The notes: generated by a model not told the origin, from the letters alone. Shown: positions 49,363 to 58,530, counted from the stretch's first letter. The stretch is 64,000 nucleotides of DNA from Udaeobacter sp025935755 (GCA_036278715.1 DASUKN010000100.1:1-64000); one strand, 5' to 3'. Numbers and translations: made by a program.

Positions 49363-50682
49363 ATGGCCGCTCCCGAGCTCCAGCAGACTGTTGGCAAAGT
49401 TGCCGGTTTTACCGGCACCGCCTTGCACACTGGCGAAAAAGTTACGCTTAAACTGCATCCAGCGCCGGTGGATCACGGAATTAAATTCAGGCGCAAAGAT
49501 TTGCAGGATGAGCCGACGATCGATGCCAAAATCGAGAACCTGAAAACCGTCGAGCGCGCTACCACGATTGGCGAAGGCTCCGTGCGAGTGCACACCGTCG
49601 AGCACGTCCTGGCGGCCCTCTGCGCAATGGGCGTCGATAATGCGATCGTGGAAATGGACGCAAACGAGCCGCCCATTGGCGACGGCAGTGCGCTAGCCTA
49701 TGTCGATCTGATCCGGAAAGCCGGTGTCGTCCCGCAGGAGGAGCCGCGAAAATTTTTCGCCGCCCGCGACACGCTGCACGTTGAATCGAAAACTGGCGCG
49801 TTGCTCGTTCTACTCCCGGACAACAAATTTCGCATCTCGTGCACGCAAGCAGGACCAAACAATAAATTCACGCAGTTCCTGTCGATCGAAGTTACACCTG
49901 CAGCATTCGAGCGCGAGATCGCTCCGGCTCGAACGTTTGTTTACTACGAAGACGTGAAGCCGCTGATGGACAAAAATCTTATCAAAGGCGGGAGCCTCGA
50001 AAACGCCATCGTCGTACGCGGCGAAGCAGTTTTAAGCAAGGAACCTTTACGCTTTCCCGACGAATTTGTGCGTCACAAGATTCTCGACATTATCGGCGAT
50101 CTCTCGCTGGTTGGGCGACGCATACGCGGGCACGTAGTAGCAGTCAAACCTGGTCACGCGAGCAATGCGGAGTTATCGCGATTGATAACACGCGAACAAA
50201 CGCGAAGAAGCGCGCTGGCCGTCTCGCGCCCTATCCCAACCGGCGACGGCGGACTCGATACGGATCAAGTGATGCAGATTTTGCCGCATCGTTTCCCGTT
50301 CCTGATGGTGGATCGAATCATCAGTTTTGAGGCGGATACCAAATGCGTCGGCGTGAAAACAGTCACCATCAACGAACCGTTTTTCCAGGGACACTTTCCC
50401 GGTCATCCGGTAATGCCAGGCGTCCTGCAGGTCGAAGCGATGGCCCAGGTCGCGAGTATCTTGTTGTTCAAGCTGGCGAAAACTTCCAGCCGCGTCGGTT
50501 ATTTTATGAGCGCCGACGAAGTGAAGTTTCGCAAACCGGTTTTGCCCGGTGACACTATCTTCATTCACGCCGAGCTCATCAAGTCGCGCGGCGAACGCCT
50601 GGCCAAGGCGAAATGCCATTGCGTCGTGAACGACGCAATTGTTTCCGAAGGCGAACTGATGTTTACGTTCCTCGATAAATGA
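49363..50682 (+). CDS. lpxC-fabZ: Fused UDP-3-O-acyl-GlcNAc deacetylase / (3R)-hydroxyacyl-ACP dehydratase
   Basis: A 439-residue fusion that performs the committed step of lipid A synthesis and a fatty-acid elongation step. LpxC (about 8-275) has GFTGTALHTGEKVTL, the zinc region HTVEHVLAALCAMGVDN, and FVRHKILDIIGDLSLVG and GHVVAVKPGHASN. FabZ (about 295-439) has MQILPHRFPFLMVDRI, the catalytic His region FFQGHFPGHPVMPGVLQVEA, and ADEVKFRKPVLPGD. ATG 49363 is chosen because the family begins there; the longer frame from 49132 runs through a repeat cluster. Fusions of this type are known in Bacteroidetes, Chlorobi and Verrucomicrobia-like groups. Confidence 0.95.
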   Translation: MAAPELQQTVGKVAGFTGTALHTGEKVTLKLHPAPVDHGIKFRRKDLQDEPTIDAKIENLKTVERATTIGEGSVRVHTVEHVLAALCAMGVDNAIVEMDANEPPIGDGSALAYVDLIRKAGVVPQEEPRKFFAARDTLHVESKTGALLVLLPDNKFRISCTQAGPNNKFTQFLSIEVTPAAFEREIAPARTFVYYEDVKPLMDKNLIKGGSLENAIVVRGEAVLSKEPLRFPDEFVRHKILDIIGDLSLVGRRIRGHVVAVKPGHASNAELSRLITREQTRRSALAVSRPIPTGDGGLDTDQVMQILPHRFPFLMVDRIISFEADTKCVGVKTVTINEPFFQGHFPGHPVMPGVLQVEAMAQVASILLFKLAKTSSRVGYFMSADEVKFRKPVLPGDTIFIHAELIKSRGERLAKAKCHCVVNDAIVSEGELMFTFLDK

Positions 50683-50786
50683 GGGGTATGACGAAGCACG
50701 AATGGCATATCAGAAAGGACTTCCGAAGGACGAATGATAAACTTTTGGCGTTTCAATCCCGAAGCGCAATCTTAGGATCAATTCTA

Positions 50787-50825
50787 CGGGATCCTTCGAC
50801 TGCGCTTCGCTACGCTCAGGATGAC
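50787..50825. repeat. Dispersed MITE-like element, copy 7 (solo right end)
   Basis: Only the right half is present: CGGGATCCTTCGACTGCGCT and then CGCTCAGGATGAC. Upstream sequence (50690-50786) shows no left end. A degenerate CATTCGCCATTCGCCATCCG tandem run follows up to the lpxA start, similar to the sequence after copy 3. Confidence 0.6.
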
Positions 50826-50892
50826 TCCGTGTTCGTCATCCGAACCTCGTCATTCATTCGCCATTCGCCATCCGCCATTCGTCATTGCAGAA

Positions 50893-51672
50893 ATGTCTGA
50901 CGTACAGATTCATCCTACCGCTATTGTGGATCCTGGTGCGGAACTCGGCGCCGGCACAAGCGTCGGTCCTTATTGCGTGATCGGACCTGGCGTCGTACTC
51001 GGTTCAAATTGCTGGCTACAGAATCACGTGACGCTCTGCGGTCCAATGAAAGGTGGTGCGAAAAACAAATTCTACGCGTACTGCTCAATCGGTCAGCAAA
51101 CACAAGATCTAAAATATGGCGGCGAACCGACGTATCTCGAAATCGGCGACGAAAACACCTTCCGCGAATTTGTGACCGTCAACCGCAGCACGGCTGCCGA
51201 AGGTAAAACGCGAGTCGGCAACAATGGAAATTTTCTCGCCTACAGTCATATCGGACACGATTGCACTGTTGGCGACCACGTCGTTTTCTCTAACAACGGA
51301 ACATTAGCAGGCCACGTTCAGGTCGGAGACCACGCAGTAATGGGCGGCCTCACCGCGGTACATCAATTTTGCCGGATCGGGCGGTTCGCGATTACCGGCG
51401 GGTGCTCGAAAATTGTTCAGGACGTTCCACCCTTCATGATCGCCGATGGCAATCCAGCCGAGATTCGCGGGGTTAATCTGATTGGTTTGGAACGAAAGCA
51501 CTATCCACCGGAGCGAGTGAAGTTAATCAAAGAAGCCTTTCGCCTGATTTACAGATCGAAATACAACCGTCGTCAGGCAATCGAAGCAATACAAAAGGAA
51601 TTACCGGAGACTGAAGAAACCATCGAGATCATTCATTTTCTCGAAACAAGCGAGCGCGGAATTATTCGGTGA
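50893..51672 (+). CDS. lpxA: UDP-N-acetylglucosamine acyltransferase
   Basis: First enzyme of lipid A synthesis; left-handed beta-helix trimer of 259 residues. Hexapeptide rungs (AIVDPGAELGAGTSVGPYCV, CTVGDHVVFSNNGTLAGHVQ) and the catalytic His region (LAYSHIGHDCTVGDH) are visible. GGLTAVHQFCRIGRF and a C-terminal helical part with LERKHYPPERVKLIKEAF follow. ATG 50893 begins SDVQIHPTAIVDPG, the family start; the open frame extends upstream only through repeats. It follows lpxC-fabZ on the same strand with 210 bases between. Confidence 0.95.
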   Translation: MSDVQIHPTAIVDPGAELGAGTSVGPYCVIGPGVVLGSNCWLQNHVTLCGPMKGGAKNKFYAYCSIGQQTQDLKYGGEPTYLEIGDENTFREFVTVNRSTAAEGKTRVGNNGNFLAYSHIGHDCTVGDHVVFSNNGTLAGHVQVGDHAVMGGLTAVHQFCRIGRFAITGGCSKIVQDVPPFMIADGNPAEIRGVNLIGLERKHYPPERVKLIKEAFRLIYRSKYNRRQAIEAIQKELPETEETIEIIHFLETSERGIIR

Positions 51673-51720
51673 GATTGCGACTGCAATCACGGTGTCACAT
51701 TAAGCACAAGGCTGGCGTCA

Positions 51721-52020
51721 GTGACTGAGGTGGTTGACGAAACGATCACTTTATTGCTGGAGCGCCATAGTCATCAGGCCGCTACGGACTTTCTTGATAC
51801 GCTCGAACGCAGCGAGGCGCTCCACCTGGAATGGATTGATCTGGCACGTTTTCATGCTGCAGCCACGTGTTTTCGCAAGCATGACGACAAAGAGCGGTCC
51901 TTTACCGATTGCGTCAGTTTCGCTGTCATTCGCGAGCTCACCATTCGCAATGCCTTCACCACGGATCGTCATTTTCAGCAGGCCGGCTCCGCTCCGCTCC
52001 TTAAAGCGGCGACGCAATGA
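51721..52020 (+). pseudogene. PIN-domain (VapC-like) remnant, 5' end missing
   Basis: 99 residues readable from GTG 51721. The C-terminal two thirds of a PIN ribonuclease are recognisable: VVDETITLLLERHSHQAATD and ERSFTDCVSFAVIRELTIRN, with AFTTDRHFQQAGS at the end. A complete PIN domain has about 130-145 residues and begins with an FLDTS/A-type strand containing the first metal Asp. That part is absent: only 48 bases separate this frame from the lpxA stop. The antitoxin gene is not seen. It is probably inactive. Confidence 0.7.
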
Positions 52021-52190
52021 CGGCCCGATAATTGCAGCAGGTCCGTGGCGGAATCTTTTGCGCACGGGCTCACGAATGTTTTCGCTGACCTCCTCACGAA
52101 GTACTTTCGGAGTTGAAAATTGGTTATTGACGGCTTGAAATCTTCTCAAGCCTAGATCTCGAGTTCTAACTACCAACCGTCAACTTTCGT

Positions 52191-53858
52191 ATGTCCGCCG
52201 TTCTCACACTGCTGCGAATTAGGAACCTCGCACTCGTGGAAGAACTCGAGTGGCAAATCGGACCGGGATTCATCGCGGTGACTGGAGAGACCGGTGCCGG
52301 AAAATCAATCATCATTGGCGCGCTCAAACTTTTGCTGGGAGAGCGTGCGGACAAATCGCTGATTCGCACCGGTGCTGATCTCTGCACAGTCGAAGCTGTT
52401 TTCTCCGGCCCGGAGCTATGCCAGCTCAATCCGCAACTTGCTGAAGCGGGCATAGAATCATGTGAAGAAGATTTGATCCTGAAACGGACTCTCTCCGTAG
52501 CCGGAACGAATCGGCAGTTCATCAATGGCTCGCCGACCACGCTGTCGGTTTTGAAAGATGTAGGGGACGCCCTGGTCGATCTTCATGGGCCGCACGATCA
52601 CCAGTCGTTACTCTCACCTGAAACGCAGCTGCGTTTGCTGGATTCCTTCGCGCGCACCGAACAACAGCTCAAGGAATATCGAAACCATTATCGCCTGCTA
52701 CAGACACTGCTCTCCGAACACGCGGCGCTCAATACGGCGGAAACCGCCCGCGAACAGGAACTGGATTTGCTTCGACATCAAGTCACCGAAATCGAGTCGG
52801 CGAATCTCGTCGCGGACGAAGAACACGAAATCGAGAAGCGTTATAAACTGGCCAGCAGCAGCAAACGATTGATCGAGCTCGCCGGTGCAGCCGTCAATAA
52901 GCTTTCCGAGTCGGACAATTCCGTTCTCTCGCAACTGGCCGAAACGCAACGGCTACTTCGAGACTTGGAAAAGATCGACAATTCGACTGAGCAATTCTCG
53001 TCAGCGCACGCCTCTGCTGTAGTCGAGCTTTCTGAAATCGCGCGATCTTTATCAGCTTACGCCGTTAAACTCAATCTTGACCCGGAACAATTGGCCGCTC
53101 TCGAACAACGCGTTTCGCTATTCGAAACGTTGAAACGCAAATATGGCTCTTCAATTGCTGACGTGATCGCTTTCGGTGAACGCGCCGCCGAGCGGATGAG
53201 AAAGATTGAAGGACGGGACGCAGAATTGGAGCGACTCACCAAAGAAATCGAAAATGCCCGGATACAAATGGACAGGAGCGGCGAAGCGCTGAGCAAGTCA
53301 CGTCGAAAGGTTGCCCCAAGACTCTCCGAAAACATTCGCCGCAATCTGCGGGATCTCGGGTTTCGTCAATCGGAGTTCGAAGCAAAATTGATTGTAACTG
53401 AAGAGCCGAGCCCAACCGGGTTTGATTCAGTTGAATTGCTATTCTCGCCGAACCCGGGCGAACCTCTCAAACCACTCCGCGCGATTGCCTCCAGCGGAGA
53501 GATCTCGCGTCTGATGCTGGCCATCAAGTCTGCGCTCGCCGCGCACGACGCAATCCCGCTGCTTGTGTTCGACGAAATCGACACGAACGTCGGCGGCGAA
53601 ATCGCGAACGCAGTGGGCGCCAAAATGCAAACATTGGGGAATGATCACCAGGTGATCTGCATCACTCACCTGCCACAAGTCGCCGCGAATGCGTCGTCTC
53701 ATTTTGTTGTAGCAAAGGCCGTAACGCAGGGTCGCACTTTTTCCAATCTGCAGGAAGTCACCGGCAAAGGGCGCCAGGAAGAAATCGCGCGGATGCTCGG
53801 CGGCAAAAGCGACTCAGCGTTAAAGCTCGCCGCGAGTTTACTTAAGGTTCGGCATTAA
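52191..53858 (+). CDS. recN: DNA repair protein RecN
   Basis: SMC-like ATPase acting in double-strand break repair, 555 residues, full length. Walker A is GETGAGKS (32-39), after LLRIRNLALVEELEWQIGPG. VDLHGPHDHQSLLSPETQLR is a RecN signature. A coiled-coil middle (about 160-340) is followed by the ABC signature SSGEISRLMLAIKSAL, Walker B LLVFDEIDTNVGGEIA and the switch ITHLPQVAANAS. ATG at 52191. The 170-base spacer before it shows nothing I can name. Confidence 0.96.
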   Translation: MSAVLTLLRIRNLALVEELEWQIGPGFIAVTGETGAGKSIIIGALKLLLGERADKSLIRTGADLCTVEAVFSGPELCQLNPQLAEAGIESCEEDLILKRTLSVAGTNRQFINGSPTTLSVLKDVGDALVDLHGPHDHQSLLSPETQLRLLDSFARTEQQLKEYRNHYRLLQTLLSEHAALNTAETAREQELDLLRHQVTEIESANLVADEEHEIEKRYKLASSSKRLIELAGAAVNKLSESDNSVLSQLAETQRLLRDLEKIDNSTEQFSSAHASAVVELSEIARSLSAYAVKLNLDPEQLAALEQRVSLFETLKRKYGSSIADVIAFGERAAERMRKIEGRDAELERLTKEIENARIQMDRSGEALSKSRRKVAPRLSENIRRNLRDLGFRQSEFEAKLIVTEEPSPTGFDSVELLFSPNPGEPLKPLRAIASSGEISRLMLAIKSALAAHDAIPLLVFDEIDTNVGGEIANAVGAKMQTLGNDHQVICITHLPQVAANASSHFVVAKAVTQGRTFSNLQEVTGKGRQEEIARMLGGKSDSALKLAASLLKVRH

Positions 53859-53900
53859 CTACGGCAGTTATCGTGTAGTTTGCGCGCTATGAGACGCGTG

Positions 53901-53919
53901 CGTCGCCCGCAGGGCGACG
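53901..53919. repeat. Perfect hairpin between convergent recN and transporter genes
   Basis: CGTCGCCC (53901-53908) and GGGCGACG (53912-53919) with loop GCA, in the 97-base gap between two convergent stops. No T tract follows on either side. It could be another REP-like palindrome or a bidirectional terminator without a U tract. Confidence 0.5.
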
Positions 53920-53955
53920 GCTGCGAATACCATCTTCGTGCTTCGTGGCGGAAAA

Positions 53956-54546
53956 CTACTTCATCACGGAACCAAGCGGCAGAATGACTTTCCCGAAGAG
54001 TTCATTAAGCACTTGTGCCAAACCGGCGTAGATCGCGGAGAACCCGCAAAAAATCCCGACGTAGCCCGTAAACTGTTTGAAGCCAGCACCTGCACTGATG
54101 AAATCACCGATGGCGAGGAGAAAGAAAAGAATCGTCAGTGAACCGAAAACGACCTGCCCCGCGACATGCAAGCGCAATGTGCCGATGAACATCACGGCGG
54201 TGAACAGGCCCCACATGAAGAGATAGGCGGCCATCGCCGTCTCGTTGGAAGCCGTGGCCCATCCTAACTTTGGCAGAATAATCAACACGACTAGCGAGAA
54301 CCAAAATAAACCGTACGAAAGAAAAGCGGTGGTGGCGAAGGTGTTGCCTTTCCGCCATTCCATAATCCCGGCCACGATTTGCGCCGCGCCGCCGTAACAG
54401 ATTCCCATTGCCAGAACCATGCTGTTGAGTTCATAAAACCCTGCGTTGTGCAGGTTTAGCAATACCGTGGTCATGCCGAACCCGAGCAGGCCAAGCGGCG
54501 CCGGGTTCGCTGTCGTGTCCTTGAGGTGAGTGGTGGCTTCGTTCAT
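53956..54546 (-). CDS. Acetate uptake transporter (GPR1/FUN34/YaaH family)
   Basis: Six-helix membrane protein of 196 residues that moves acetate or succinate with protons in characterised relatives (SatP). The signature NPAPLGLLGFGMTTVLLN is present near the N-terminus, then MGICYGGAAQIVAGIMEWRK and the FATTAFLSYGLFW segment. ATG 54546 begins MNEATTHL just before the signature; an upstream open frame of 48 residues is discounted. It is divergent from the FAD oxidoreductase gene. Confidence 0.9.
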   Translation of the reverse strand: MNEATTHLKDTTANPAPLGLLGFGMTTVLLNLHNAGFYELNSMVLAMGICYGGAAQIVAGIMEWRKGNTFATTAFLSYGLFWFSLVVLIILPKLGWATASNETAMAAYLFMWGLFTAVMFIGTLRLHVAGQVVFGSLTILFFLLAIGDFISAGAGFKQFTGYVGIFCGFSAIYAGLAQVLNELFGKVILPLGSVMK

Positions 54547-54758
54547 AGCGACGGCAGTGTGCCTAAAGAAAGAGCGACAACGCAAGAAGGAACGGCAGGC
54601 TGGTTGAGGAACTTCCCGGCGCCTCTCCAGGAGATCGAGTTCCGGGAGCAGACTACCGGTCGGCGCGCGGAAATAGCAGGTGCACAACATACTTATGGTC
54701 CCTTAACAATTTCGCTTGTCGGCATACCTCCGCTGAAATTAAGGTCACAGTTTCATAT

Positions 54759-55940
54759 ATGATTCGACGTGATTATATCGTCGTTGGTGGAGGTATCGGC
54801 GGAGCGAGCGCTTGCGAAGGGATTCGCAAATACGACAAGCGCAGTTCGGTCACGCTTGTTGGTGCGGAAGCGTTCCCGCCTTACAAGCGGTGGATCATCT
54901 CAAAGGGTTTTTTGCGAGACAAGGACGCGAATGTAAAAAAGCTCCAGGAATTCGATGATCGCTGGTTCGAATCGCACAAGATCGAAGCACGATTTGGCAC
55001 AGTAGTCACGCAATTCAATATCGAGCGTCGCCTGGCTGTGCTGGCTAACGGCGAAAGTATCGAATTCACGAAGGCTTGTCTCGCGATGGGCAGCCGCCCG
55101 GTACGCCCGGCAATGGCAGGGACAGGTCTAGGCAATGTCATTTACCTGCGAACGGTTCGGGATGCACTCGCGTTGCGTGAAATGGCCAATTTGGAAAAGA
55201 CCATAATGGTGGTAGGCGGCGGTTTGCTGGCGTGCGAAGCGGCCGCAAGCCTTCGCATGATGAAAATGAAGGTCGGTCTCATGCATCGCGATGCCTATTT
55301 ATTAAACCGGTACGTGGATCCGGAAACCGGAGCATGGTTGACTGAGTATTTTACGAAACACGGCGTGGTGCTTTCCATGGGAGAAGCCCTGAACGGATTC
55401 GAAGGGAAAACCGTTTTGCGCAATATCCAAACCAAAAGCGGCAACCGTTTTCCCGTCGGCCTTGCCGTCGTGGCATGCGGCGCGGAACCTAATCTTGATC
55501 TTGTGCGCAACACTCCATTAGCCGGACCACATGGGTCGCCGGTTACTGAGTATCTCGAGACCGAGGAGAAGGGGATTTATGCCATCGGCGATCTTGCCTT
55601 TTACCCGGACAGAATCATGGGAGGCATGCGGCGTCAGACTCACTGGGAAAATGCTCGCGAACAAGGTTTGGTAGCAGGGGCCAATATGACGGGCAAAAAG
55701 CGTATCCGTTACGAGCAAGTCCCCTATTTTTGGACGGAGATGTTCGATTTGCGAATGGACTTCGTAGGTGATTTCACCCTTCCGCCTACGCGCGTGAATT
55801 TGGACGGAACGTACGCCAGGAAAAAATTTACCGCCCGTTACTACCAGGGAGAGAAGCTCCGCGGAATTCTTCTTTGCCAGCAAACACAAAAAGAAGTCGA
55901 CGCGGCAAAGAGCCAATTACGGCAAGCGCAGGGGAAATGA
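54759..55940 (+). CDS. FAD-dependent NAD(P)H oxidoreductase (ferredoxin/rubredoxin reductase-like)
   Basis: A 393-residue pyridine-nucleotide-disulfide oxidoreductase-fold protein. FAD Rossmann DYIVVGGGIGGASACEGIRK at the N-terminus, NAD(P) Rossmann TIMVVGGGLLACEAAASL (about 148-165), and the closing GIYAIGDLAFYPD are visible. QTHWENAREQGLVAG is typical of AIF and ferredoxin-reductase relatives. There is no redox CxxC. Electron acceptor unknown. Start ATG 54759. Confidence 0.9.
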   Translation: MIRRDYIVVGGGIGGASACEGIRKYDKRSSVTLVGAEAFPPYKRWIISKGFLRDKDANVKKLQEFDDRWFESHKIEARFGTVVTQFNIERRLAVLANGESIEFTKACLAMGSRPVRPAMAGTGLGNVIYLRTVRDALALREMANLEKTIMVVGGGLLACEAAASLRMMKMKVGLMHRDAYLLNRYVDPETGAWLTEYFTKHGVVLSMGEALNGFEGKTVLRNIQTKSGNRFPVGLAVVACGAEPNLDLVRNTPLAGPHGSPVTEYLETEEKGIYAIGDLAFYPDRIMGGMRRQTHWENAREQGLVAGANMTGKKRIRYEQVPYFWTEMFDLRMDFVGDFTLPPTRVNLDGTYARKKFTARYYQGEKLRGILLCQQTQKEVDAAKSQLRQAQGK

Positions 55941-55943
55941 CCA

Positions 55944-56008
55944 GGGAACGGCGCCTTCCCAGCCATCGTATTTTGTGAGATCGATGGCTGCCCAAGCCAT
56001 CGTTCCTT
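55944..56008. repeat. Palindromic repeat after the oxidoreductase gene
   Basis: Outer ends GGGAACG and CGTTCC are inverted. Inside, GCCATCG (55962-55968) pairs with CGATGGC (55982-55988). A second hairpin, GATGGCT (55983-55989) with AGCCATC (55995-56001), competes with it. The layout is like the REP pairs elsewhere, but the head is GGAAC instead of GTAG. Lies between two convergent genes. Confidence 0.55.
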
Positions 56009-56021
56009 GAAAGCCTCGCAT

Positions 56022-56513
56022 TTAATAAGAGACGTCCGCAGGAATTTGAAACGCCTTATTGCTCACCCGCACGAGCTTCCAGTCCCACGGTTTGCCTGAC
56101 ACGTGCCGCCACTCCAGCTCGAAAGGTGTTGGCAGCCGGTTTACCCGTTCATCCAACAACTGCATTACGCCATCGTCGCTGGTATAGATGTTGATTTTGC
56201 CGATCCAAATCCCGCGCGGCATTTCGATACGCATTAGCGCGTCGGGTGCAGTGATCGCAGAACCGCGCACCCATCGGAAACCTTCCCGCATGCGTTCAAG
56301 GAGCCGAGTCCGATCGTCATCCCACTGGTCGCGATAGTCTTCGCCGATGAACTCGGCAACCATCTCCCAGTTGCGGCGGTCGATGGCGTGAAAAAAGTGT
56401 TGTGTATGCAGCCGCACCTGATGCTCAGGACGCCAAAGCCACAGCAAATAGAGCGACAGGCAAACCGTAATCGCCGTTCCGCTAATCAATGCTCCGCGAA
56501 GCGTAATGGTCAC
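56022..56513 (-). CDS. Membrane-anchored protein with NTF2/SnoaL-like domain
   Basis: A 163-residue protein not matched to a named family. A single N-terminal membrane helix (ALISGTAITVCLSLYLLWLW) is followed by a compact domain beginning VRLHTQHFFHAIDRRNWEMV and ending WDWKLVRVSNKAF. The helix-then-strand order suggests an NTF2-like fold. It is the last gene in a minus-strand run after the tube protein (39-base gap). Role unknown. Confidence 0.62.
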   Translation of the reverse strand: MTITLRGALISGTAITVCLSLYLLWLWRPEHQVRLHTQHFFHAIDRRNWEMVAEFIGEDYRDQWDDDRTRLLERMREGFRWVRGSAITAPDALMRIEMPRGIWIGKINIYTSDDGVMQLLDERVNRLPTPFELEWRHVSGKPWDWKLVRVSNKAFQIPADVSY

Positions 56514-56552
56514 ACACGCAGGTCGATCAGGCGCTTCGATCGACAGAATTGA

Positions 56553-57074
56553 TCACGATTTTTTGAGGGACGGCTCCGCGGGTTCTTTTACCGATCGATC
56601 GCGTTCCCACCCTTCGTTCTCGAGTGTGATGTGCTCGATCGCGACGGCATTCGCATTCGCGTCGAGGTCCGGCAGGACTTCGTATTCCGAGATCCAGCAC
56701 CGATAGACGTTATACGCCAGGACGAGTTGTCCAGCCTCGTTATAAACTTCCAGAACGATGTCTTTACGGAAATCTTTCAAAGAAACTTCCGAGCCCAGAC
56801 CAGCACCAAAGCTCCACACCTTGTTAGCCCAATTTTCGAACTCAGGATCATGAGTAACGCCTCTTTCCAGCGTGATTGGCGCGAATTCAGTGAGGCCCGG
56901 AGATTTGCGAGTCGTGCTGGGATCGCCGCCTTCCCGATGGCGAATGACTTCAGTGGTGCGCCGCAATCCGCTTATCTTGCTGACTCCCGCAACATAACGA
57001 CCATCCCATTTCACCCGGAATTTGAAATTTTTGTACGGATCGAAACGCTTTGGATTGACGGTGAATTCAGCCAT
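56553..57074 (-). CDS. Phage-tail/contractile-system tube protein (T4 gp19-like)
   Basis: A 173-residue protein (start ATG 57074; an ATG 21 bases upstream is also in frame). The fold signatures are FKFRVKWDGRYVAGVSKISG, IRHREGGDPSTTRKSPGL, FAPITLERGVTHDPEFENWA and the C-terminal NAVAIEHITLENEGWERD. This is the T4_gp19/TIGR02241 tube family used by phage tails and extracellular contractile injection systems. No sheath, baseplate, spike or AAA gene is next to it. It lies between CreD and a small membrane protein, all on one strand, so it looks like part of a cellular operon. Confidence 0.85.
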   Translation of the reverse strand: MAEFTVNPKRFDPYKNFKFRVKWDGRYVAGVSKISGLRRTTEVIRHREGGDPSTTRKSPGLTEFAPITLERGVTHDPEFENWANKVWSFGAGLGSEVSLKDFRKDIVLEVYNEAGQLVLAYNVYRCWISEYEVLPDLDANANAVAIEHITLENEGWERDRSVKEPAEPSLKKS

Positions 57075-57117
57075 GACGCAATTCGCGTCATACAAAACGG
57101 CGGTGGTCCTGTCAATC

Positions 57118-58530
57118 TTACGCGGCCGGCAACGAACCCGCGTCGCGCGCGTACCAATCCACTTTGCGGGTGACGTACATGACGAGCGCTAACACCACAA
57201 AAAGCGCGATTGCGCCCATGAGCAATGCGTAATCCTGCTGCCGCAAAGTGATGTAGAGAAACAGATAGACGCCCGCCAGCCCGGCGCCGATCATGAATGT
57301 GCGCACACCACCTCCGAGGAAAAACCGGCAATACCATGTTATCAACAGAGTCGATGCCACCACCGCGGCGAGGTACGCCCAGCTGAATCCGATAAATTCC
57401 GAAATCGACAAGAGCAGCAGATAAAAAAGACACAGTGCCGCGCCGACCATCAGGTACTGAAAAGGATGAATCTTCTGCCGTGCGGTGACTTCGAACAGAA
57501 AGAATGCTGTGAAAACGAGCACCAGAAAAAGTACGCCGTACTTAATGGAGCGTTCGACGTAACGATACGAGTCCAAAATCGATAGGAATTGCGTGCCGAA
57601 CAGTGAATTTGAAACCGCTTGCGTTGTGAAACGTTCGTTGCCGGTGCGACTGGTCCAGGATTGTGGGTAATCTCGCCCGTAGTACGAAATCTTCCATTTT
57701 GCCTCGAACCCATCCGGCCGTACCGATCGTTCCGCAGGAAGAAATGCGCCGCGAAATCCGGGGTCCGGCCAATTCGATTTTAGTGTCGCGTCATTTTGCA
57801 CTCCAAACGGCGCGAAGAAAATTCCCTCGCTCCCATTAAAATCGAGCGGGATGGAAAATTGAACCTCTGTCGCAATCGGTTGATCGCTGCCAAGCGACGC
57901 CGTTGCGCCTGTCGTATATCCGGGTACCTGCGAACCGGGTAACATTGGACGCTTCGTTCCTCCCCAGTCGAGCACGATTGCCTCACGCGTGCCGCGCAGA
58001 TCGTTGATGGCGACAGTGACAAAGGCGTCTTTCCATTGCACATCTTTCAGTTCGATCTTTAGCGGCCCAAAATCCGGCGGCGCAAATTTTCCCGAAAGAA
58101 CCGTCTGCGCACGATAGACTACCGCTTCATAAATCCCGCGATGCAACTTTTGCGTCTGCACGCTCCCGGAAAGGTTCAGCGTTTCAGGTAGAAAATAAGC
58201 GTTCGCGGTAGCGGTCTCTTCTACTTCGCGGCGCTCTACTTTTCCGTCCGCCGCCGGAATTTCTTTCACCGTCTTAAACTTGTATTGATACGGGATACCC
58301 AGCACTGGTCCGATCACATTTTGTTCCCTGCCCCATGATGACGTGATATCGGCGACGGCCTCATTCCGCCGTTGCAATCGCTCGTTTAGGACACCGGTAA
58401 TCATCGCCAATGGAATTAGCAGCACCAAAACGAGCGCGCCGACTCCGAGCAATTTGAGCATCGTGCTGTGACGTCGTCCAAACCATGGCTGCGATTTCGG
58501 TAAAGGGGGCGGCGCTTGAACTTCAGGCAT
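57118..58530 (-). CDS. creD: Inner membrane protein CreD
   Basis: Envelope-integrity membrane protein of 470 residues. The start is chosen at ATG 58530 (MPEVQAPPPLPK), 36 bases inside the open frame. An N-terminal helix (LLGVGALVLVLLIPLAMITG) is followed by a large periplasmic domain of about 290 residues containing RNEAVADITSSWGREQNVIG, a family marker. Five to six hydrophobic segments follow from about residue 335 (FLVLVFTAFFLFEVTARQK, PFQYLMVGAALCLFYLLLLS), as in CreD. In E. coli it is controlled by CreBC; no such sensor lies here. Followed by the tube protein gene after 43 bases. Confidence 0.9.
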   Translation of the reverse strand: MPEVQAPPPLPKSQPWFGRRHSTMLKLLGVGALVLVLLIPLAMITGVLNERLQRRNEAVADITSSWGREQNVIGPVLGIPYQYKFKTVKEIPAADGKVERREVEETATANAYFLPETLNLSGSVQTQKLHRGIYEAVVYRAQTVLSGKFAPPDFGPLKIELKDVQWKDAFVTVAINDLRGTREAIVLDWGGTKRPMLPGSQVPGYTTGATASLGSDQPIATEVQFSIPLDFNGSEGIFFAPFGVQNDATLKSNWPDPGFRGAFLPAERSVRPDGFEAKWKISYYGRDYPQSWTSRTGNERFTTQAVSNSLFGTQFLSILDSYRYVERSIKYGVLFLVLVFTAFFLFEVTARQKIHPFQYLMVGAALCLFYLLLLSISEFIGFSWAYLAAVVASTLLITWYCRFFLGGGVRTFMIGAGLAGVYLFLYITLRQQDYALLMGAIALFVVLALVMYVTRKVDWYARDAGSLPAA

